Of a stretch of 64,000 nt of DNA, positions 1-14,115 are shown piece after piece. The DNA is from Whitmania pigra (lineage: Eukaryota; Annelida; Clitellata; Hirudinida; Haemopidae). The stretch's first letter is position 1; every line of letters begins with the position of its first letter. The position numbers and the translations under genes were made by a program. The notes below the pieces were generated by a model. That model was given only the letters and a program-made list of their open reading frames with translations. It was not told the origin of the DNA and did no database searches. The DNA lies in NCBI GenBank assembly GCA_021613335.1, contig JAJTWR010000090.1, positions 525,001-589,000 on the forward strand, given 5' to 3'.

Positions 1-66
1 ATCCATCCATCCATCCATTCACCCATCAACTCACCCATCCATCCACCCACCCATCCATTCACCCAT
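1..66. repeat. (TCCA)n-type tetranucleotide repeat
   Basis: Imperfect CATC/CACC tetranucleotide repeat at the window edge. The same family recurs at 2083-2150, 4423-4545, 4865-4960 and 33945-34025, where it gives spurious frames rich in His-Pro-Ser-Ile. Confidence 0.9.
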
Positions 67-1013
67 GTAACCATATAGTGAACTTCCATTTATAATAATA
101 ATTATATATATTATTATACATTATATTATATAATCATTATTATTATTTTACATTCGATTCGATATATATCAAATATATCTAAAAAAAATAATCAAATCCG
201 ATTCTTTTTTAAAATTCGTCAAAAATTGAATCTTCAACTTTGAGTGATTTCCAAAAATAAACCAGCCACGTCCGGCTAGCATCTGTCACGCGATTGGCCA
301 GGCGATCGATCACGTGTCCAGTCACGTGGATTACTTTGTGGCGCGCTGTGGAGAAACTCCCAGTGTTTGAGACGCCATTGGTGAATTTAAAGAGAAATAA
401 AATTGTTATTAAAATAAAAAAATGATGCTATATGCTGTGATTAGTTGATGTTATTAATTTTAATTAGTTTAGTTTATTTTTTGACATTAATTTGATGATT
501 TTAAATGAAAAGGGAATATTGAAATAAATAATTTTAATTAGAAATAGTTTGATTGTAATTTGTCAGATTATTTTAGATATTCAGCCGTTAATAATACTAA
601 TTATTATTATTATTATTATCATAATTACAATTATCCTAGTATGTCTAAGGGTTGAGATGCAGTGTGGGATTGGTTATAGGTCAGGCATGTGTTTTTGTCA
701 TAATAATAATAACTTTTCATCATAATTTTTTAGGCTCACAACTCTTAGTGTCACAGCCGATGTCAGATGATGAAAGTTTTCAAGATGCTACACGTGAGTC
801 GTTGTTGTCATCATCATCATCATCTCAGTCGTCTTAGTCGTCGTCGTCATCATTATAGTTGACATCATCATTAATTATGAGATTTAGCTTCTCAAGAGCG
901 TGTTTCGGCGCTATTCTGGCTCCGACTTTTTGATTGATTCCAAGTTGATGATGATGACGATGACGACGATGACTATGATGAAGGTTGTGGTGGTGGTGTG
1001 GGGAAGGTAATAT

Positions 1014-1215
<202 letters not shown>

Positions 1216-1627
1216 GTGGTTTTAACTTTAAAATTTAATATTGTGGCAGTGATAAATCACCGTAATGGCGTCAACAAATCATTCTCAAACAAAATATTTG
1301 TCGAATTTATTAAAATAATGTCATTTAATTATAAATTTCGTCAACCTAATGCCCATAATAAGCGTTAATCTCGATCGTTGTGATATTATTTTGCCACAAC
1401 ACTATGACTGCTCTCGAAATGGTGTAACGTCAAAAGGGGAAGAATTGATTCGCCCTGGGGCTGCTGGGTGAAGATTGATCCTCAGCCGTGGTGCGCCAGT
1501 GCCCCCAATTTGATTTCCTACTTTTCAATCCAATTGATTTATTGCCACCTCCTTTTCAGAGGTTATCTTTCTTTTTCTATCTCGTTCTCTCTATCTCTGT
1601 CCGTAAAATCGCCAGCCACGGTTTCAC

Positions 1628-1765
1628 CATTACCTGCATCATCACCATCATCTTCATCTTCATCTTCATCATCATCATCATCGTCGTAATCATCATCGTC
1701 ATCGTAATCATCATCGTCATCATCATCATCATCATCATCGTCGTCGTAATCATCATCCTCATCAT
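1628..1765. repeat. (ATC)n imperfect microsatellite
   Basis: CATCAT array with CGT interruptions, complementary in sense to the GAT array at 1014-1214. Confidence 0.9.
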
Positions 1766-2082
1766 CGGCAGCAGCAGCGTTTAAACAAATTCCTTCTCCT
1801 CGTTAGGCAAGACCTAATTAGTTCGCCATCTTTCTTGTCTTAAAAAAAATTCTTAAAAAATGTTTTTACCACTCCGCTCGGTCAATTATTCATGTCGGAT
1901 TTAATTGAATCACCGCCCTCTACATCGGCGCCATCATTATCATCATCGTCGTCGTCGTCGTCTCCATCATCTTCATCTTTGTCGTAGTCGTTGTCATCAT
2001 CTTGTTAGTGTTTTCTGTTTTTTTCGGTTACGTTGAAGAAGGAAGCATGTATTGAAATTTGATATATTCCACCTGTTGCTGA

Positions 2083-2150
2083 ATGGATGGATGGATGGAC
2101 GGATGGACGGACGGACGGACGGACGGATGGATGGATGGATGGACAGTTGA
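2083..2150. repeat. (GGAT/GGAC)n tetranucleotide repeat
   Basis: Tandem ATGG/ACGG units, the reverse orientation of the CATC family elsewhere in the window. Confidence 0.9.
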
Positions 2151-2619
2151 ATCACATGGAAACAATTAAAGAGACATAAACACACGATCGAACGTGGAAA
2201 ACATAAAATCAGGAAATCGCAAAAAAAAAAAAATGTGAAATCGATCTCGGGTCGACAGCGGGTTTTTCATTAGTTCTTCATTCGTTTATTGCTCCTTCAT
2301 TCGTTAGTCCTTCCTTCCTTCGTTCATTTATTGCTTCTTCAAGCGACTTCCTGCTGATTCTGAAGAGGATAACGTGGATGTAATCTCCAGTCTTCCACCA
2401 TCACTGTGCTCCATCATTCGTCGTCATCGTCATCATCACCCCTGTCGTCGTCATCGTCATCAATGACATAACCACTGCTATGTTTACATTTCGAATAATC
2501 ATCTTCAGAATTTAACACAAAGTTCACGAGGTTAACTCTTTAAGAAGTACATATACTCATACTATAGTATGTGTTTTTGTAATTAATTTTGCATGATTAT
2601 TTAGTACTTATACATTATT

Positions 2620-2900
<281 letters not shown>

Positions 2901-3511
2901 TTTCTTCCGCTGTCATATCGGTCTCCTATCGCAATCTTTGCGATCTGCAAAGTGATTCCAGGACGATGGAAACACCTTTTCAGACAACCAATCAAAATCA
3001 TGCATCCCCATGACGTTATCAAACCCCGTGACGTCATTGGGTCACCGAGGTTAGACGTGTGACGTCAGGATTTTATTAAAAACCAATCAGACGTGACCTT
3101 AGGTTCATGGTATTTATTTCATCGTAAGGAATTTATTTATAAGACTCATTATTTTTTTTTTTTTTTATTATTATTATTTTTATTTTTATTATTAATATTA
3201 TTATTATCATCGTTAGTAAATTATATATTTTTTATTTTTTAATAATAAATTTTATATCATCCATTTGTAATTTTGTTTTGGAAAATCAAGGATAACAATT
3301 TTCACATTATACATACATAAACGATTCGCAAGTCATAATATTCATCGATCATTCTTATTTATTTATAATTACGTCATAATATCATAATGTCGTCATTTCA
3401 TAATTTTTATTGGAACTGGAACTTCCTTTCATGTTTGTCTGAGATATTCTCCTTTGAAGGTGTGATATCTTTACGACTCAGGCTGATAAGGTTGTTTTAT
3501 CATCATAAAAT

Positions 3512-3539
3512 AATCATCATCATCATCATCGTCATCGTT

Positions 3540-3582
<43 letters not shown>

Positions 3583-3583
3583 A
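3512..3583. repeat. (ATC)n microsatellite
   Basis: Short CATCAT array with single-base interruptions. Confidence 0.9.
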
Positions 3584-3672
3584 CACCACCATCAAACGAG
3601 TTTCGTAATTATGTTTTGCATTCCATCAATTATGCACCAACAGCTTTCAAATTCTTTCATCTCCAGCCTTTA

Positions 3673-3962
<290 letters not shown>

Positions 3963-4422
3963 GTTGTTGTTGTTGTTGTTGTTGTTGCAATTATCTCTTA
4001 TTATGGATGTTATTGTTATAATTATTTATTATTATTTAAAATGTTTTTTTATAATTATTATTGTCTATCATACTAACAACAACATTAACAAAAATAACAA
4101 CAGCAGTAACAACAACAACAACAACCACATACTCCAACGACAACATTATCATCATCAACATCATCAACAACAATAACAGCAGCAACAACAATGATATACT
4201 CCATCTTCCGCTCGCTGCTGACAAATGGCGGGTCACATGGAAGAGAAGCATCCTAGCACGCATGTCCGAGCAGTGGTATTTCCGTAGATTTATAAACGCC
4301 CAGGTTGGCGCTATCTTATCTTTGCTTCACTGTCTATGGCGTCGCCATTTTCCTTTTCTTTCTGAGGTTGTGATTGCTATCAGGGATTGTTTTCCTCGTG
4401 AAGATATTGTTTTTATTTTCTA

Positions 4423-4545
4423 TCCATCCATCCATCCATCCATCCATCCATCCATCCATCCATCTATCCATCCATCCATCTATCCATCCATCTATCCATC
4501 CATTCATCCATCTATTCATTCATCCATCCATTCATCCATCCAACT
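4423..4545. repeat. (CATC)n tetranucleotide repeat
   Basis: Long CCAT/CTAT tetranucleotide array. A second imperfect array of the same family lies at 4865-4960. Confidence 0.95.
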
Positions 4546-5067
4546 ATCAGTTCTTTCGTCCATGTACCTTTCCGTATGATGCTGTGAAATGGAGTTTTGA
4601 ATGTCATGTCACCGAGACATGCATGGTGCTTGTTAAATGTCAATGTCATCAAGTGCCCCTTTCATCCTTCCTATCATCATCATCGTCGTCATCGTCATCA
4701 TCCTCATCGCCATCATCATCATAACCATTGGCATCTCTGCTTTCATCACCATCTTGCTCTTCGTCATCACAGTTATCACCAAGCTTATCACTGGATATCC
4801 TCTTTCAAGCAAAACAATAGCTGCAGGGTCGTGTCAAGTAATTCTATCTTTTCCGTTTCCGTTATCCATCCAGCCATCTATCCTTCCATCAGTTCACCCA
4901 TTCGCCCATCCATTTATTCATTCGTTCACCAATCCATCCATCCATCCATCCAGTCATCTTGATGTTTTGGTGCAACCCTGCCACTTGACTTTTTCTTTCT
5001 TTCTTGTTATGGTGCAGGCCTTCAATCATTCCATTAGAGAAAATAGATTGATGAAAGCGACGATAGG

Positions 5068-5082
5068 TGATGATGATGGTGT

Positions 5083-5116
<34 letters not shown>

Positions 5117-5371
5117 ATGATGATGATGATGATGATGATGATGATTATCGACAAAATAAAATTTATCTAAATATAAATATATGTTAAAGCAAATGTTAAA
5201 TAGTATCGTCCTCAATAACATCATTTAGTTTTATCATAGTTTATCATGATAATAATGATAATAATGTTAATAATGATATCATTATCATCGACATCATCAG
5301 CATCACCACCATTGTCACCATCATCATCATTATCATCATCGTTATCGTAATCATCATCATCATCATCATGA
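5068..5371. repeat. Opposed GAT and ATC arrays just upstream of an UNC5 exon
   Basis: A GAT array at 5068-5148 is followed about 140 bp later by an ATC array at 5280-5371. The two are complementary and could fold back in RNA. The acceptor of the UNC5 membrane-segment exon lies at 5385-5387, immediately after the second array. Confidence 0.85.
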
Positions 5372-5387
5372 TTTCCATCCCCATCAG

Positions 5388-7001
5388 TATCGAGCGCCAC
5401 GCAGTCTGACAACACCGCCATGTTTGTTGGTTTGACTTTGGCTGTCATCCTGTTTGCCCTCTGTCTCGTGGTCGCCATTTTGGTCGTCAGATGTCGCAAG
5501 AGAACACCACCTTGTGAGTATTTTTAAATTAATACGAATTAATTTTTTTAGGGGATTTAATGAAATGCATATGTTTGGAAATAAAATACGTTAGTGTCAA
5601 CAATTTGAATATTATAATGGTTACAATTTGAATATTATAATGGTAACCATTAGAATATTATAATGGTAACGATTTGAATATTATAATGTATCTGGTTTTT
5701 TTTTCATTTTTAGCCCCGCAAACCAAGTTGGTCTCACAAGTTCAAGGTGATTATACAATTTATTTTTTATATTACGATCATCACGTGTTGCAAGCAGAAT
5801 ACTTGCATAATAAATGTGAATTATTAAGAACATTTTAATATTGAATTCATTTATATTGATGTACGTTTAACACTGAAATCTCTTTTCCAGACATTTACAT
5901 GCCACCGGATGTCACGAGATCTCTCATTGGCCATCAGCAACAACAACAACAACAACACCAACACCTCGCTTATCAACAGGAACAGCAACGCCACCAGATC
6001 CAACGATCCAACATCCCTACGAGCGGCTATCCGGGCTACCCAACCGGTGCGGCAATGACGTCATACCAAGATGGCGACAGCTGCATGGAATCGCCATATT
6101 GTCACCTCAACTTTCCCCAAGATCCTTCGGACGACGAAAGCGATCCTCGCCAACAACAATGTTTCCAGCAACCACAACAACACCGTGAGGTTTCAACCGC
6201 TTACTATCAGCACCAATCCAGCACTGCACCCGGCTTCCACGGCCCAGGGTTCAATCCCCACTTTGGCCAATCCCACCCTGGGTCGTCGGCTTCCTCGTCG
6301 TCGTCTTCATCGACACAGAGACCGAGGTCGGGCCAGGGCGTGGGCAGCGCCTCGCAACATCCCTCGACTAGCAACAGTAGCACAGGAAAGAGCAAGTACA
6401 GCAACAACAACATCAACAACCAAATGCCCTACCAGCATCAGAGAGCAGGCATGACCACGAACCCACATATCTACGCCTCATACCCCCCCATGGTCAATCA
6501 CCCGATGGAGAGCTCCCCGGAACCAATACGCCACCGTTTTCCGACGGGTGCCGGTGCCGTGGTCTGGGGTAGTTTCGGTCCACACGGAGGAAAAATTTCA
6601 CTTGACGAATCAGGTGGGATTTCATGAAACATTGCATTGGATGAGTCTACGCTTGTATTTTGTATTATTATTACTTATATTATTATTACTATTATAAATG
6701 GCTAGATTCAAAAATTAATAATAATAATAATAATAAAATAGTAATAACCACTCAATAACATTTGTACACCCAACAATTAAAATCTGACACCCCTTGGCAC
6801 TAGTGGGTAGCTTTGCAGCCCCCAAGAGGAGCACAATTCAATTCAGTGTCTTTGGTAACAGGCACCTGCACTTTGGGGTCAAAGCACTCAATCAAGATCT
6901 CCGTAGCAAGAAACAATCTGGCTTTTAAATTAAATTCATTTTTAAAGGATATAATCAAAATTAAAACAATTAATCGAATTAATAATAATAACTACAACAA
7001 C

Positions 7002-7036
<35 letters not shown>

Positions 7037-8657
7037 TAATAATAATAATAATAAATATAATAATTATAATAATTAATATCTTAATACTAATACTATAGTG
7101 TGTTGTTTTAGTATAATCCTTAGTAACAATGACAATATTACTTATTTGTTACAAATTTACTATTTACTTTAACGATCTTTAGCATCATCATCATTATTAT
7201 TATTATTTAATATTTAATTTTTAAGCATTATAAAGCATACCAATATGATGAATTATTAATTATGCAAATGTGATAAATAAATTAATTATCGACAGACATA
7301 AGCTTGACAGTTCTCAGTGGTTCAGTGGAGCACAACCTCGCACAGGACATGTTCCTTGCAGTGTCCAGGGATGATAAGGACAGGCCCAAGTTATCAGGTT
7401 TAATGGTGGTGATGATAATGATGATGATGATGAGGATAATGATGGCGATGACGGCGGTGGTGATTATCACGATGATTTATAATATCAATTTTAAATAATA
7501 GCATTATTAATAAAAACTATGAACAGTATAATTATACCTGGATAATGTCAAGTTTATCAATAAGGGTTGAATTTTTGGAATATATTAATCTATTGTCATT
7601 AAACAGGATATCTTAAGTGCAATTGAATTCATTAGCAACAGTAAATAAATAATTAATAACCATTTCATTAATTAAAACCTATCTTTGTCACGTTGAATTC
7701 ATTTGTAGAATTAATAATTAAAATAATTCGAATTTCAATAATTAAATAAAATTCACCATTTTTCCAAAGATACGCAGACGATTCTGTCACCAGTAGTCCT
7801 GTGTGGTCCGAAATCGGCCAACCTGAGCAAGCCAATCATCGTTTCGTTCCAGCACTGCGCATGTCTCAAGCCCTCTCAGCAGTGGGTCATGTCCCTCTAC
7901 TTCAGTGACGCCCCCTATGACGTACCACCCAAGTGGGAGGTTGGTGAGCCACATGAATAAATGAATTTCTTACTGCCTATCTTAACTAATACTTAATGCT
8001 CAATATTTATGTCGTATTAATTAAATATTATTTATTTATGGCTATTTATTTAATGCATTTTTATTATAATATTAATATATTAATGGTTGTTATATTTCTG
8101 TCGGATTTAAAATCGCTAAACGGACGCACTTAATATTGTTGCACATCAACAACCTTAATCGTAGCAGTTATAATATTTATTGTAATGATTACTATATAGT
8201 TATAATTGATATTATATAATAAATTCATACTATTATATAATAAATTAATAATATTATTACAATTATCACCTAACCAAACCTTAACAGCTCCTCTGCACCG
8301 TCGGCTCCATGCCTCAGGAGAACCACCCACAGGCCTGCGTCCACGTGGACTCAAACCGCTGTCACGTGATGACGGACCGACCAATAGCAATGCTCGCCCT
8401 CGTAGGCGAACCCTCGCCCACGGGGCGCGCCTGCAAGATTTTACGCATGGCTGCTTTCGCGCCACCGCTGACGTCATTGATGACGTCGCCTGTCGATTGG
8501 AGCATACGTGTTTACATCATTGAAGACACTTTCGATGCTTTAGAGGTGAATATTGGGATGTTGTTTTAAATGTTAAATAATCTCAATTTATTCAAAAATA
8601 ATTATTTATTTAATATTTATGTTTTATTTATTTTAAACTATTAAATTATTCTGATCC

Positions 8658-8705
<48 letters not shown>

Positions 8706-9942
8706 TTCAATGTTATTATTCACAGGGATTTCATATTTATAAATGTAATTATCGTTATTCTTGTAAATGTTATTAAATTGGCTGCCTCATCCTACAACGT
8801 CATTTTACGTGCACTCCAACGTTGGACGTGGTTTGCCGAGCAAACAACGAAATGTGTTTTGCCGCCTAATAAAAGTAATTGTCGTCTGCGCCATCTGCCG
8901 TCGTTATCATCCTCATCAACATCAGCATCATCATCATAATCGTCATCATCGTCATCATCATCACTTCATCATTATCATCCTTCCAGGGAGTGCTGCAAGT
9001 AGAGCAGGGACTGGGAGGATGTCTGCTGGACAAGCCAAAAAGCATGCTTTTCCAATACGGGGGTTCGAACCTCTGCCTCTCCGTCCACGACGTAGCTCCG
9101 GGGTGGAGGAACAAGATGGACGTCGACTGCCAGGTAATGTTAGGGTTAAGAATTGGATTAGGGTAAGGTTAAGGTTAGGGTTAAGGTTGGGGTTAGGGTT
9201 GTGGTTAGACTTAATACTATGTTCTGATTTTTTAAGATATGATATAGATATGAGTGTAGAGTTAACTGGAAATTTTGTAAAATATATTATCAAAATTACA
9301 ATTTGCAATGTCGAAAATGCTGATGATTTAAATAATTCATATCGTAATAATACGAGCGAAATTATTTTTACAAGACAAAGGACACAAACACTTTCAAATG
9401 ATTAAATTCTTTTTTTTTAGATATTCTTTGTTATCATTTCGAAAATTTAATTCTGAAATATAATTTATGAATTGCTCTTTTATAAAAGAATGTAAAAGTT
9501 CCGTAAGGATAAAAATGATTTAGTGATTTAATTTTCGATAAAATTTAAAAAAAAAACAAAAAACATTATAAACAATCAAAAACAATTTCGGAAAACAAAT
9601 GAGAAATTTCATTCTAAAAATACAAATGGAAACCGATCGCTAGGAAATTCCATTCAACCATATTTGGAGCGGAGGAAGAAACGGCCTCCACTGCTCGGTC
9701 ACGCTCGAGAGAATCAGCGACTCGGCGAATCCACTCACGTGTGACGTTCACATCTTCCAGAAGAATCTTTTGGAAAACCTTCAAGTTCTCCAGATAAACT
9801 GCGACTCAGTCGTGGAGGTTGAATATCATTATCATTATCATCTTTATCATCATCATCATCATTACCATCGCATTATACACCGCCATCACCGCTATCGTCA
9901 TCATTTATCGTCGTCGCCATACTTAAAATTAATTGAGACATT

Positions 9943-10002
<60 letters not shown>

Positions 10003-10961
10003 TACTACAACCGCAACCGTTACGGACAAATAATGAAATGTCTGCAATGTTATGCTCCCTCAAGCAGTCATGCGTGGAGTCTCCAACACTGAAGGGACCT
10101 GCAGCGACGACCTCGAAATCAGTGATCAACGGAATGAATCCCGCCATTGAAACTGAAAGGTCTGCTCACTCCAGTGCGCTCATCCTAGGCTTACTCGAGC
10201 CTACGAATGGCGATTGAATAATTATAATAAAATAATAATATAATCATAATAAATATTTACAACATTGTTAATAATAATAATTACATTAACATTAGCATTA
10301 TTAATTATAATAAGAATTATGATGATACATGATTGTAATAATATTTCTCAGCAGCATAGTCATAGTTAATTAGTACTACATATTTACAATAACTAGTTAT
10401 GACAATAAATTATTATCACTAATTAGAAAAGTCATTCAATCAATAATTAACATCGCACAGGATTCCCGGCACTGTACGCAGACGATTGTGCGAACTTTTG
10501 GACGAGTCGAACCCGAGGGGAAACAATTGGAAGCTCTTGGCACAAACTTTGAACTTGGAGAGGTCTTTAATAAATTCATGAAACCTTTCAATTAAAAGTT
10601 TTTTTGTACGGAGGTTTAGGGCTAAGATTAGGGCGAGGGTTAGGGTTTGGAAAAGGGTAAGGGTTAAGGTTGGGTTTGAAATTATAGTTTAGACATTCAC
10701 TGTCTTTGAATTATATTTGGTACTGCTATCTATTAATACAGATCATTTTAAATTGTTTATTATATTTATCTTAAATTTAATTTCAGGTACATGGATTACT
10801 TTTCAGCAAAGGTTTCACCCACAGACATCCTGCTCAGTCTTTGGCAGGCCAAACACCCGGAGCCCTCTGCCGTACCCGATCTCATCACCTCCCTCAGACT
10901 CATTGGGCGCCAAGATGCCGCCGAGATCATGGCAAGGTCACTCGATCCAGTTCATCTTTGA
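5388..10961 (+). CDS. UNC5: UNC5-type netrin receptor, 3' half (membrane segment to death domain)
   Basis: Netrin receptor of the plasma membrane, acting in axon repulsion and dependence-receptor signalling (known of the family). Exons read: 5388-5513, 5714-5746, 5891-6613, 7296-7397, 7770-7939, 8288-8545, 8987-9133, 9644-9817, 10068-10159, 10461-10562, 10787-10961. Phases agree at every junction. Exon 1 holds a hydrophobic membrane span followed by RCRKR. Exon 3 is a 240-residue linker rich in Gln, His and Ser, ending in the start of ZU5. ZU5 continues through 7296-7939 (ILSPVVLCGP). The UPA domain follows (SIRVYIIEDTFDALE, LCLSVHD). The last exons encode the death domain (NPRGNNWKLLAQTLNLERY) and the stop. 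Ectodomain exons are not in the window. The exon at 10068 is least certain: its acceptor could be three bases earlier and it lacks strong family motifs. Family assignment is firm; the paralogue is not resolved. Confidence 0.93.
6660..7080. repeat. (TAA)n-rich intron DNA in UNC5
   Basis: AT-rich intron containing AAT arrays around 6716-6745 and 6985-7075. A short open stretch near 6821-6950 is not used: the flanking exons join in frame without it. Confidence 0.75.
8659..8706. repeat. (TTA)n microsatellite
   Basis: Pure TTA array within an UNC5 intron. A short CAT-rich array at about 8908-8975 precedes the acceptor of the next exon. Confidence 0.9.
9134..9206 (+). repeat. Degenerate telomere-like (GGGTTA)n tract after a splice donor
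   Basis: Begins at the donor of the UNC5 exon ending at 9133. It contains many GGGTTA and GGTTAAGG variants. It resembles an interstitial telomeric repeat, or a G-run-rich intron start. A second similar tract is at 10610-10672. Confidence 0.7.
9827..10000. repeat. (ATC)n microsatellite in UNC5 intron
   Basis: Imperfect CATTAT/CATCAT DNA starting about ten bases after the donor at 9817, then a pure ATC run at about 9942-10000, ahead of the exon at 10068. Confidence 0.9.
10610..10672 (+). repeat. Second degenerate telomere-like tract in UNC5 intron
   Basis: Contains GGGTTAGGG and AGGGTTAAGG variants, about 50 bases after the donor of the exon ending at 10562. Confidence 0.65.
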
Positions 10962-12119
10962 ATTCCCTGCTCCGCCCTCTTATCAGTCAAACCACGCCCC
11001 CTTTAGAAAGGGAATGTCCGAAGAATGACTTGCATTTTGTTTTAGATCGCCCGAATTAAAAACAGCTTGTAGTGCTGAAGTCTAAGATTAAATATAAATA
11101 TAATCGTATATATTTTCATCGTCGTCATGGTAATGCCTTTATTGAAAGTAGATGACACATTGATTGAATGGTTGGTCGTACAATAATACGTTGATGGTTG
11201 ATTCGTGTTGTACAAAAAGACCCTGGTTTTACTTTTAGAAACGATTTCGCGCGTCCCGGAAGATCTGCTCTCGAAAGAGATTGACAATCAACATCGACTC
11301 CGTTGTTATGAAATAGTGTTTCGTGTTTATCTTTTTTTAATTCCGGGATAAATTTAACTGGTGTACATAGTGGAGGATGTGATTTTTTTAAATTTTTTTT
11401 ATATTTTTTGTTTTGTCTTGTTTTATTTTCACTCGAAAGTTCATTTAGAATTTCGCATTGGGGAGAGTAAGAATAGATCTTAATCTTGTAAACTTGTGTA
11501 ATTGGTTTTCTTCCTTATTTATTGATAATTTATTTATTGACTCAAACATTACCCGGTATAACTAACCTCTCTTAAATTTTAAACTATAAATTTACAGATT
11601 ATAAGTCTTTCTTGAAATTCACTTTTATAACATAAGCCATTCAATTGCTAATTGTTGAACTCATAATTAGTTGAAAATACAATTTTTAGTGGGATAACGT
11701 CTGCTTGGATCCACGCCAGAAATAAGCAGTTTGTTGAGTTTTGGATGAACGACCCTTTGGAAGGCTTCCAATTTATTAAAAAAACTTTAAAAAGTTTGCA
11801 AATTACAACTGTTTAAAACTTAAGTTAAGATAAGTTAATGGATGGAGACATAATGTTATTGGAAATTAAAGATCTGAGTTTTGAAGTTAGATTAAAAACT
11901 AAACAGAATTAAGCTAATTTTCTAGCATATGTATTACTTAAATGTGTAAAGCAATTTAATTTTCTAAATAATTTAGACGGCAAATAATAGTAAAAAAAAC
12001 AGTGATATCTGCGTCTTTTTCGTTGCCAGACGGCATCCACGATAAACAGAAGTGATTTGTTTACGATCGAAAGATTTTATATCGATATTTCGATCGCTAA
12101 CTGACATGCACAATTTGAA
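10962..12119. other. Intergenic, UNC5 to RAB28
   Basis: Presumed UNC5 3' UTR and RAB28 upstream region. AT-rich, without recognisable coding content. I could not fix a poly(A) signal or TATA element with confidence. Confidence 0.5.
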
Positions 12120-14072
12120 ATGTCGGAGAGCAGTGACGACGAGAGAAATGAAAAGTTGAAATTTATAATTCTGGGAGCCAGCGGTACGGGCAAAGTACGG
12201 TATCAAGTGTTCAATTCATTTAATTATTCAAAAATAATAAATCCGTTTCATAAATTAAGCCACGCGTTAACTCACACCTAGTACAAATACTTTTGCTAAA
12301 AAAGCTGAATAAACCTGTTTATGCTACAGTCATCGATCTGCAATCGATATGGAAAAGATACCTTCAAGGAGCAATATGATCCGACACTAGGAGTTGACTT
12401 TTTTATGAAACGCATTTCTTTGAAAGGTGATTTCATAGTAAAATATTGTAGATATAAATAGAAATTAAAGATTGTTTTATGATAAAAGAATGTAAATAGA
12501 AATTGTAAACATTACTCATCTGAATTCAGAAATAAACAGATTAATCATTATTGTGCATTTTTGTTGGCCTTGTTATTATAGATGCTGTCATGTTATATTG
12601 TTGATGTTGTCAAGTTATATTATCGATGCACATAGTTAAGTATAATTTATCCATGAAATTAGATACCTAACAAAAAACGTTAATAAATCATAATCAACGT
12701 CCAACTATGTTATTGTTTATTTTATTAAAATTCAATGAATATTTTCAAAGACATATTTTTATTTGAACGACAGAGGATATCCACGTGACTCTCCAAGTTT
12801 GGGACTTAAGTGGTCTGGCAGGGGGTGGAAACATGCTCGACAAATATCTTTACGGATGTCACGTACGTTGTTTACTGGATGTCACGTACGTTGTTTACTG
12901 GATGTCACGTATGTTGTTTACTGAATGTCATGTACGTTGTTTACTGGATGAGAAGTAATTTTTGCATTGGGTTTATAAATAATAACTCAATAAATTTTTT
13001 AACAACTTTAGAGAGGAAGTAACAACACTGGGAACATAAATTTAACCGTCACATGTACAACAATTGATGTTTATCGAATCATCCGAAATTTCTTGTGAAA
13101 TTGTTGAATAATAACCATAATAATAATAATAACAACAACAATAGCAATAATACCAATAATAATAATAATAATAACAATAATAATAACAATAATACTAGCA
13201 ATGATAATGATAATAATAATATCAGTAATGATGATGACTGCAGCACTGAAATTGGTACTGGCAAATAGTAATCAAGATCAAACATGGAAGACCTGTAATT
13301 GCATTTATTTAGCTACATATTTAGCTTAATTTAATTATACTTAATTAATAATAATTATATTTAATTATTAACCATACTTAATTATTATTATTAATTAATA
13401 ATAATTATATTTAATTATTAACCATACTTAATTATTATTCATTATATTCAGTTATTTTCATCTGACTTTACAATTCACAGGCCATCATGCTGGTGTACGA
13501 CGTGAGCGACATCCGTAGTTTTGCCAATCTCCCCGTGTGGCTGACGGCCATCAACGAGGCACGAGACCCTGACCAAACGCCGCCCAAGATCGTTCTCGTC
13601 GGAAACAAAAGTCCTCCATCAGTTTGATTTTTATTTACTGATTGTTTTGTTAATGATTTTTTTTTTTTTTTTAAATAAAAATATCCTTTCAGCTTCTGTG
13701 TTGACATTTTTAATCTTATTTCCATCTTATTTTAAACTTATTTCCATCTTATTTTCATATCTGATTTTGCCAAATTGCCTGGCAATCCGTGACGACCTTT
13801 CGACTGAAATTCATTCCGACAGTCGACCTGGAGCACCTGAGAGCCGTCAAGAACGAGGAACACCTCGCCTTTGCCCGCAGGAATTGCATCATGCAGGCCC
13901 TCGTTTCTGCCAAAACGGGGGATTCGGTGAGCTTTGAGATCCGATTAACGAATCGAACTACCGGGTTGTAAGAATTAGTCGTACGTGTTTAAGAAGTAGT
14001 TGTACGCTTCTAAGAATTGAGCTTTTGTTGACCTTCATCTTTGTTATACTTTGCCAGTGTTATTATTATTAA

Positions 14073-14115
<43 letters not shown>

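Noticed and set aside
4334..4962. HPSI-rich or MDGW-rich repeats resembling structural or antifreeze proteins
   Set aside because: Direct translation of the CATC tetranucleotide array; repeats at unrelated places in the window.
6813..6960. Possible UNC5 exon after a GCAG acceptor
   Set aside because: The exons ending at 6613 and starting at 7296 join in frame and give a complete ZU5 start; the candidate would end in a stop without a donor.
9060..9080. GGTTCGAACC, like a tRNA T arm
   Set aside because: It is inside a well-supported UNC5 coding exon and no acceptor stem or A box surrounds it.
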